Of a stretch of DNA of 11,328 bases, positions 1 through 6,000 are shown in pieces. The stretch's first letter is position 1. The number at the start of each line of letters is the position of its first letter. The position numbers and the translations under genes were made by a program. This DNA is from Pseudomonadota bacterium. GTDB lineage: Bacteria > Myxococcota_A > Polyangia > Polyangiales > Sandaracinaceae. The stretch spans positions 1-11,328 of the forward strand of contig JAEZBP010001042.1 in assembly GCA_023427125.1 (NCBI GenBank). The letters run 5' to 3'. The notes below the pieces were generated by a model. The model saw only the letters and a list, made by a program, of their open reading frames with translations, had not been told where the DNA came from and ran no database searches.

Positions 1-176
1 GATACGGCAAGCGCTCCACCGTCGTCACGAGCCAGTTGCCCATCCGAACCTGGCACGAGTGGATCGGCGCCCCGACGCTGGCTGACGCGATTTTGGACCG
101 CCTCGTCCACAACGCGTACAAGGTCCATCTCAAGGGACCATCTCGACGAAAGACTGACACCAAGGACACGGACTGA
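1..176 (+). CDS. istB: IS21 transposition helper ATPase IstB, C-terminal fragment (5' end outside window)
   Basis: The open frame starts at base 3 and reads 57 residues to a TGA at 174-176. The visible peptide contains QLPIRTWHEWIG, then TLADAILDRLVHNAY and LKGPSRRK. This is the conserved C-terminal segment of IstB AAA+ ATPases, where the arginine-rich 'LDRLVHNA' region closes the domain. IstB assembles on DNA and activates the IstA transposase, directing insertion. The P-loop and Walker B motifs lie upstream of the window, so intactness cannot be judged. The stop position agrees with full-length family members, which end shortly after the 'LKG-S-RK' segment. The tail KTDTKDTD is unremarkable. 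The gene is truncated by the window edge only; I see no frameshift in what is present. Confidence 0.9.
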   Translation, partial: YGKRSTVVTSQLPIRTWHEWIGAPTLADAILDRLVHNAYKVHLKGPSRRKTDTKDTD

Positions 177-206
177 TCATCGCGACTCCCACCGTCACCT
201 CGCTCC

Positions 207-254
207 GATCACGTGAGCGATCCGGTGATCACGAGGGGAGGATCAGGCGATCAC
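207..254. repeat. GATCAC boxes in the IS21 terminal region
   Basis: GATCAC occurs at 207-212, 227-232 and 249-254, i.e. roughly two DNA helical turns apart, between the istB stop and the putative IS end. IS21 elements usually carry several repeated transposase-binding sites inside each terminus, and these fit that role by position and spacing. The mirror-image set at the left end is not in the window. Confidence 0.5.
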
Positions 255-399
255 ACTTCGTGGAATGCGCACTCGATGCTCGTCGTCATGCCCGCGGAGT
301 CGCACGGCCCCGATCACGCGCTCAACCCAGGCCTGAACGGCCACGGGGCCGCGGGCGGCTCGAGCGGTGACACGCGCGACGAAGAGACGAGAATGCGCG

Positions 400-2847
400 C
401 TACTCGTGGGAGTAAAGGAAGCGGGAGCCGGGCTCGGCCTCGCCCTCGAGGATCGTATAGATGTCGCGTGTGTCGTCGGCCGCGCCCACGGTCCCGAAGG
501 TCCGATACGCGAGCGAGACGGCGAGCGCCGAGAAGGGCTCTTCGCTCGGCACGACGTTGTTGAGGAAGAAGCCGGCGACCGAGGGGGTCTCCGTCACGGC
601 GCCCAGCGGCATCTCGAGGCGGCAGTGCGCCACGTCGAGCGGCTTCGCGTTCCGGATGTCGCTCGGCCCCGAGCCGCCGAAGACGGTGCTGTCGGCCACG
701 CCGCCCGCGAGGAACTCGCTGCCCTCGACGGAGACCGAAGACGTGAGGCCGAGCATGGAGCCGTGGTTGGCCTCGAAGGAGCATCCGGCCACGGTGAGGC
801 CGCCCCGGATGAGCGGGTCCGCGTCGTTCCGCGCGAAGACCGACTGCGCGACGATCATGCCGGTGTTTCCGCCGTTCAGGATCATCGCCGGGCCGCCGTC
901 GACGAAGAAGCTCTCGACGACGCCGTTGAGGTTGTTCGCGCGTGTGGGGAGGAAGACCATCGCGCGGCCGCATTGCTCGAAGCGCGCGCGGTAGAAGACG
1001 GTCTTGTCCATGTAGGCCATCGTCGACCACTCACTGATCGGGTAGCAGCTCGAGTCCGGGCGGGGCTGCCCCTCCTGCCGCACGCCGTCGCCGCAGCGGA
1101 CGAACGAGAGGTGGTCCATGAAGTTGTTGTCCCAGCCATAGGCGCCGTCGACGAGGATCCCCGCGTCGCTCATGTCGCGGAACACGACGTGGGAGAGCAG
1201 CACCAGGTTGACCTGGATGCCGGGGTAGGCGGCGTGGATCCCCACCGCTCCGCCCTGGAGCGTCAGCTCCGTCACGGTGAAGCCTCCGGTGGTGGCGCCA
1301 CAGCCGTCGGGGTCACCCCACTCGGGGCGGATCAGGTCCATCTCCGGGTCGAGCGCGACGAGCGCCGTGCGGCCTTCGCCGGCTCCGATGATCCGGTCGT
1401 TTCGGCGCACGATGAGCGGGCCGCCGAGGTAGTAGGTGCGCGGCTCGAGCTCCAGCACTCCCTCGGAGTCGAGGGTCGCTTGGAGCGCGGCGCGCTCGTC
1501 GGTCGCGCCCGCGAGGCCGTCGCGCCAGTTCGGCCCCGTGGCGTCGGGGATCGGCGCTGGGGTCGGCCTCGACCACGGTCGACCCGAGGGCATCCGCAAG
1601 ACGTGTTGCAGGTGATCGGCGGTGCTCGCGTCGGGTGGTGAGGTCAGCTCGGCGCCGTCGAGGGTCACCGCGACGTCGTTCGCCACCAGCTCCTGGATCC
1701 GGAGCCGCGTGCCGCCGGTGGCGCGGTCGTCCACCTCGGTGAAGCGGTTGCCCCAGCTGACGAAGTCCTGGACCGACTCGCCCAGGCGAATCTGCGGAGC
1801 CTCCGTGCCCGTCCGGCCCCGGTGCACGAAGACACGCTCAGCGTCGAGGTCGTAGGCTGGGGCCGGAGCGCTGCTCCGACGCGAGATGCCGATCACCTCA
1901 CCGATCTGCACAGAGCCGGTGTCCCGCACCCGGAAGACGTAGGGCTCGGGATCTCGGTCGTTCCAGTTGTAGGCCTCAACGTTGATGCCGAGGAACGAAA
2001 CGTCGGACTGCCCCTCGATGTAGAAGGCGGAGCCCTGAGGCGTCTGCGAGTCCGTCAGGAGGAAGGAGTTTCCGCCCGAGCGGCGCTCAGAATCGCCGAT
2101 GAGGGAGATCGGCTGTGTGGCGGCATGTGAATTGAGCTTGATGAAGCGGTTGTCGCGAAACTCCCCCCCGTCGCTCGTGTCGATGTCGAGGCTCGTGCGC
2201 GCGAGGTGTACGAAGTGGTTGGCGGCCACCGTCGCGCCCCGGACGACGATTCGGCTGTCGCGAAGGGTGCGGAAGCAGTTCTCGGTGATCGCGGCGCCGG
2301 GCTCGAACTCCACGGCGAGGTTCGAGACACCTCGGACTCGGGCATCGGTGGTCCCGGCGGCGACGAGCAGGTCGGGGAAGCGCGAGTAGCCGCGCGCGAC
2401 GATCGACTGACCCGCTCCGATGCGCACTTGCGCGGGGCCCGCCGTCCGGTAGTCGCCCTCCTCGAGGCGCAGGTGGTCGTGAGCGTCGAGCAGCGTCTGG
2501 AGAGAGGCCGCTTCGTCCGGGCTCACGCGCCGGGCGTCGTCGCGGAAGACGCCGTCCCACTCCGCGCAGGGATCGGCGGCCGGCGGAGGTCCACCGTCCG
2601 GCGACGACCCGGAATCGACGAGCGCTCCGTCGGGGCGGGGTCCCGCGTCGAGCGAGCTGTCGAGCGGCGTGCCGGCGTCGACGCTCGGTCCCGCGTCGAC
2701 GGGCTCTACGGGCGAGCCGTCGCAGCCTGCGGCGGCGCACAGCAGCATCAGCCACGATGCGACCGGAGATCGCTGAGTGCGGCCCGCGAGGGCGCGCGCC
2801 GTCCAGGGATCGATGGGCTCACGAGCTAGCGCGTAGCGGTGTCGCAT
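400..2847 (-). CDS. Secreted lipoprotein with two tandem right-handed parallel beta-helix (pectate-lyase-like) domains
   Basis: 815 residues. The N-terminus has an arginine-rich n-region, a short hydrophobic stretch (W32-A40) and a lipobox-like AAGC with Cys42, predicting export and lipidation. Residues 43-92 form a flexible linker rich in Asp, Ala, Gly and Pro (repeated 'DAG'), typical of myxobacterial cell-surface lipoproteins. Two similar modules follow, about 97-400 and 437-815. Each opens with an Asp-Glu-x-Ala-x-Leu-Gln helix (110-119 and 450-457), then a 'VIGAG/RIGAGQ' strand, and continues as short Gly/Asn/Val-rich coils (e.g. 643-716, with repeated 'V-x-x-S-x-F/SFEAN' turns). This is the pectate-lyase-3 / beta-helix pattern of polysaccharide lyases, hydrolases and epimerases. 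No catalytic residues could be assigned, so the substrate is unknown; a carbohydrate-binding or -cleaving role is inferred. The start is set by a good ribosome site at 2856-2861. The gene lies 167 bp downstream of the kinase gene on the same strand. Confidence 0.8.
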   Translation of the reverse strand: MRHRYALAREPIDPWTARALAGRTQRSPVASWLMLLCAAAGCDGSPVEPVDAGPSVDAGTPLDSSLDAGPRPDGALVDSGSSPDGGPPPAADPCAEWDGVFRDDARRVSPDEAASLQTLLDAHDHLRLEEGDYRTAGPAQVRIGAGQSIVARGYSRFPDLLVAAGTTDARVRGVSNLAVEFEPGAAITENCFRTLRDSRIVVRGATVAANHFVHLARTSLDIDTSDGGEFRDNRFIKLNSHAATQPISLIGDSERRSGGNSFLLTDSQTPQGSAFYIEGQSDVSFLGINVEAYNWNDRDPEPYVFRVRDTGSVQIGEVIGISRRSSAPAPAYDLDAERVFVHRGRTGTEAPQIRLGESVQDFVSWGNRFTEVDDRATGGTRLRIQELVANDVAVTLDGAELTSPPDASTADHLQHVLRMPSGRPWSRPTPAPIPDATGPNWRDGLAGATDERAALQATLDSEGVLELEPRTYYLGGPLIVRRNDRIIGAGEGRTALVALDPEMDLIRPEWGDPDGCGATTGGFTVTELTLQGGAVGIHAAYPGIQVNLVLLSHVVFRDMSDAGILVDGAYGWDNNFMDHLSFVRCGDGVRQEGQPRPDSSCYPISEWSTMAYMDKTVFYRARFEQCGRAMVFLPTRANNLNGVVESFFVDGGPAMILNGGNTGMIVAQSVFARNDADPLIRGGLTVAGCSFEANHGSMLGLTSSVSVEGSEFLAGGVADSTVFGGSGPSDIRNAKPLDVAHCRLEMPLGAVTETPSVAGFFLNNVVPSEEPFSALAVSLAYRTFGTVGAADDTRDIYTILEGEAEPGSRFLYSHE

Positions 2848-2855
2848 GGGTGCGT

Positions 2856-2861
2856 CTCCTG
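2856..2861 (-). promoter_or_regulatory. Ribosome binding site of the beta-helix lipoprotein gene
   Basis: The minus strand reads CAGGAG here, eight bases before the ATG at 2847-2845. It supports the long n-region start. The only later Met before the lipobox (residue 34) would leave no usable signal peptide. Confidence 0.65.
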
Positions 2862-2883
2862 ACCGGGGAGTCGGCCAACGGGA

Positions 2884-2916
2884 ACGCTACCGGATGGCGC
2901 CCGGCGCGGGTAGCGT
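2884..2916 (-). other. Intergenic inverted repeat (8-bp perfect arms)
   Basis: ACGCTACC at 2884-2891 is the exact reverse complement of GGTAGCGT at 2909-2916, separated by 17 GC-rich bases. It lies between the kinase stop (3015) and the lipoprotein start (2847). It could be a transcription-terminating or processing hairpin behind the kinase gene, or an operator or leader hairpin ahead of the lipoprotein gene. No T-run follows on the minus strand, so a classical intrinsic terminator is not supported. Confidence 0.4.
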
Positions 2917-3014
2917 CGGAACCGGTCACCGTATTGCTGACGCGGTTGAGCCAGGTCGAGCGCGGCGCGCCCGCGGGTCGCCTACGGTCGGCTGCTCGAG
3001 CGACTCGTCCTCTG

Positions 3015-6000
3015 TCAGTCCGCGCGGGCGTGTGGCGGCCGCTCGAGCCATGAGCGCAGCACGCCGATGAGCTCGTCGCGCTCGACCGGCTTGAGAACGA
3101 AGTCGTTGCAGCCGGCGGCGAGGGCCTTCTCGCGGTCTCCGGGCATCGCCTTCGCCGTCAGCGCGATCACCGGGAGGTGCTCGAGGCGCGGGTTGGCGCG
3201 CAGGCGCCGCGTGGCCTCGTACCCGTCCTGCTCCGGCATCATCAGATCCATGAGGACCAGCGCCACGTCGGGCTCGCGCTCGAGGATCTCGAACGCCTCG
3301 TCCGCGCTCGACGCGGGGAGGACCTGGACGCCATAGCGCTCGAGCAGGCTGGTCACGGCGAAGAGGTTGCGCACGTCGTCATCGACCGCCAGCACGCGCT
3401 TGCCCTCGAGCACCGACGCGGCGCCCTCGCCGCTGACCGCCGCTCGCGTGGGCCCGGGCGGCGGCGGGGCGACCACCCTGACCGCGCGCTCGGGCTCGCT
3501 GGAGGCGCCGATCACCCTCGGTCGCTCCTCGGTCGCGCGGACCGGGAGGTAGAGCGTGAAGGTGCTCCCCTCGCCCGGCGCGCTCGTGAGGTGGATCTCG
3601 CCGCCGAGGAGCCGCGCGAGCTCCCGGCTGATGGTGAGCCCGAGGCCCGTCCCGCCGTAGACCCGCGCGGTGGACGCGTCGACCTGCTGGAAAGCTTCGA
3701 AGATGAGCTGCTGCTTCTCGGGTGGGATCCCGATGCCGGTGTCGGTGATGCTGAACGCGAGGACCTCGGACGCGGCGCGCAGCGCCCTGCCGTGGATGTC
3801 GTGGAGATCCTTCGCGAGGGCGATGCGCATCTTCACCGAGCCGCTCTCCGTGAACTTGAAGCCGTTCGAGAGCAGGTTCGTCAGGATCTGTTGGAGCCGC
3901 TGCGGGTCCGTCGCGATCGCCGCCGGCGCGTCGGGCGCGACCGTCACCTCGAGCTCGAGGCCCTTCTGTCGGGCCACCGGGCGGAAGGTGCGCTCGGCGT
4001 GGTCTACGACGTCCTCGAGCGGGACGCGCTCTCGATGGACCTCCACCCGGCCGGACTCGATCTTCGAGAGGTCGAGGATCTGATTGATCAGCGTGAGCAG
4101 GTCGCGCCCGGACGACTGGATCGTGCGGGCGTACTCCACCTGGCTCTCGGTCAGGTTCTGCTCGGCGTTCTCCGTCAGCAGGTTCGAGAGAATGCTGATG
4201 CTGTTCAGCGGCGTGCGGAGCTCGTGCGACATGTTCGCCAGGAACTCCGACTTGTACTTCGACACCAGCGCGAGCTGCTCCGCCTTCTCCTCCAGGTTGG
4301 CGCTCGCCTCGGCGATCTCGCGGTTGCGCACCTCGAGCAGAGACGCCTTCTCCTCGAGCTGCATCGAGCGCTTGCCGAGCTCGGCGTTCGAGCTCTTCAG
4401 CTCCTCGAGCAGCTCCTCGGTACGGCGGCTCGCACTGATCATGTTCATCACGACGCCGATGCTCATCGCCACCTGCTCGAGAAAGGTGAGGTGGATGGCG
4501 TTGAATGCCTCGAATGAACCGAGCTCGATGACGCCGCGCACCCTGCCTTCGAAGAGGATCGGCAGCACCACGACGCACCGCGGGGGCGCCTCGCCGAGGC
4601 TCGAGCGAATGGTGACGTAGTCCTCCGGCACGTTGCTCACCACGATCGGCTTGCGCTCGAGCGCCGCCTGCCCGACCAGCCCCTCGCCGAGCGTGAAGCG
4701 ATTCGAGACGGCCTTGCGATGGGTGTAGCCGTAGCTCGAGAGCAGGCCCAAGGGGCGCGTCGGCTCGGCATCACCCTCGGTCACGAAGAAGGTCCCGAGC
4801 TGCGCGGACACCACCGGCGTCAGCTCCGACATGATGAGCTGGCCGAGCGACTCGAGGCTGCGCTGCCCCTGCATCATCCCGGTGAACTTGGCGAGGTTGG
4901 TCTTGAGCCAGTCCTGCTCCTTGTTCGTCCGCGTCGTGTCCCTCAGGTTCGCGATCATCTGGTTGATCGTGTCCTTGAGAGCGAGGAGCTCGCCCAGCGC
5001 CTCGACGTCGATCGTCCTCGTGAGGTCGCCCTTCGTTACCGCGGTCGCGACCTCGCTGATCGCGCGCACCTGGATGGTGAGGTTCCCGGCGAGCTGGTTG
5101 ACGTTGTCGACGAGATCGCGCCACGTCCCGGCCGCGCCTGGCACGCGGGCCTGCCCGCCGAGCTTGCCCTCGATCCCCACCTCGCGGGCGACGCTGGTGA
5201 CCTGCTCGGCGAAGGTCCTCAGGGTGTCGGTCATCGCGTTGATCGTGTCGGCGAGCGCGGCGATCTCGCCCTTGGCAGCGACGACCAGGCGCTTGCCGAG
5301 GTCTCCGGTGGCGACGGCGGTCACGACCAGCACGATCCCTCGGACCTGGCTGGTCAGGTTCGACGCCATCAGGTTCACGTTGTCGGTGAGGTCCTTCCAC
5401 GTGCCCGCGACGCCCGGCACGTGAGCCTGCCCGCCGAGCTGCCCCTCGGTGCCGACGTCCCGCGCGACGCGGGTGACCTCGGCGGCGAAGGTCCGAAGCC
5501 GCTCGACCATCGCGTTGATCGTGTCCTTCAGCTCGAAGATCTCGCCCCGCGCGTCCACCGTGATCTTCTTCGACAGATCGCCGTTCGCGACGGCGGTGGT
5601 GACGAGCGCGATGTTGCGGACCTGCGAGGTGAGGTTGCCTGCGAGCAGGTTCACGTTGTCGGTCAGGTCGCGCCACGTGCCTGCCGCGCCGGGCACTCGG
5701 GCCTGTCCGCCGAGCTTGCCCTCGATGCCGACCTCGCGCGCCACGGTGGTGACCTGATCGGCGAAGGTGCGCAGCGTGTCGGTCATCCCGTTGATCGTGT
5801 CGGCGAGCGCGGCGATCTCGCCCTTCGCCTCGAGCACCAGGCGCTGGGCGAGGTCGCCGTTGGCCACCGCCGTCACGACCTTCACGATGCCGCGGACCTG
5901 GCTCGTCAGGTTCGACGCCATCAGGTTCACGTTCTCGGTGAGGTCCTGCCAGGTCCCCGCGACGCCCTGCACCTCGGCCTGCCCGCCGAGCTTGCCCTCG

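Larger units (their letters stand above)
1..271 (+). mobile_element. IS21-family insertion sequence, right-hand end (partial)
   Basis: The window opens inside an IS21-type element. The C-terminus of the IstB helper ATPase ends at 176. A non-coding tail follows that holds three GATCAC boxes (207-212, 227-232, 249-254), spaced 20 and 22 bp apart. The tail ends in a TGGAATGCGCA stretch at 261-271. Repeated transposase-binding boxes and a terminus finishing in CA are usual for this family. I place the boundary at 271 from that resemblance. The left end and target duplication lie outside the window, so the edge is not proven. A fourth GATCAC at 312-317 could mean the element runs slightly further. 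Confidence 0.6.

Noticed and set aside
263..399. Similar GAATGCGC strings at 263-270 and 391-398, possible direct repeat flanking an insertion
   Set aside because: Only eight bases match, and the second copy abuts the lipoprotein stop region. Without the IS left end it cannot be a target duplication claim, and a match this short is expected by chance in this composition.
213..563. Small plus-strand frame starting inside the IS terminus
   Set aside because: It crosses the putative IS edge and runs antisense into the lipoprotein gene. Its product is an Arg-rich low-complexity peptide with no ribosome site.
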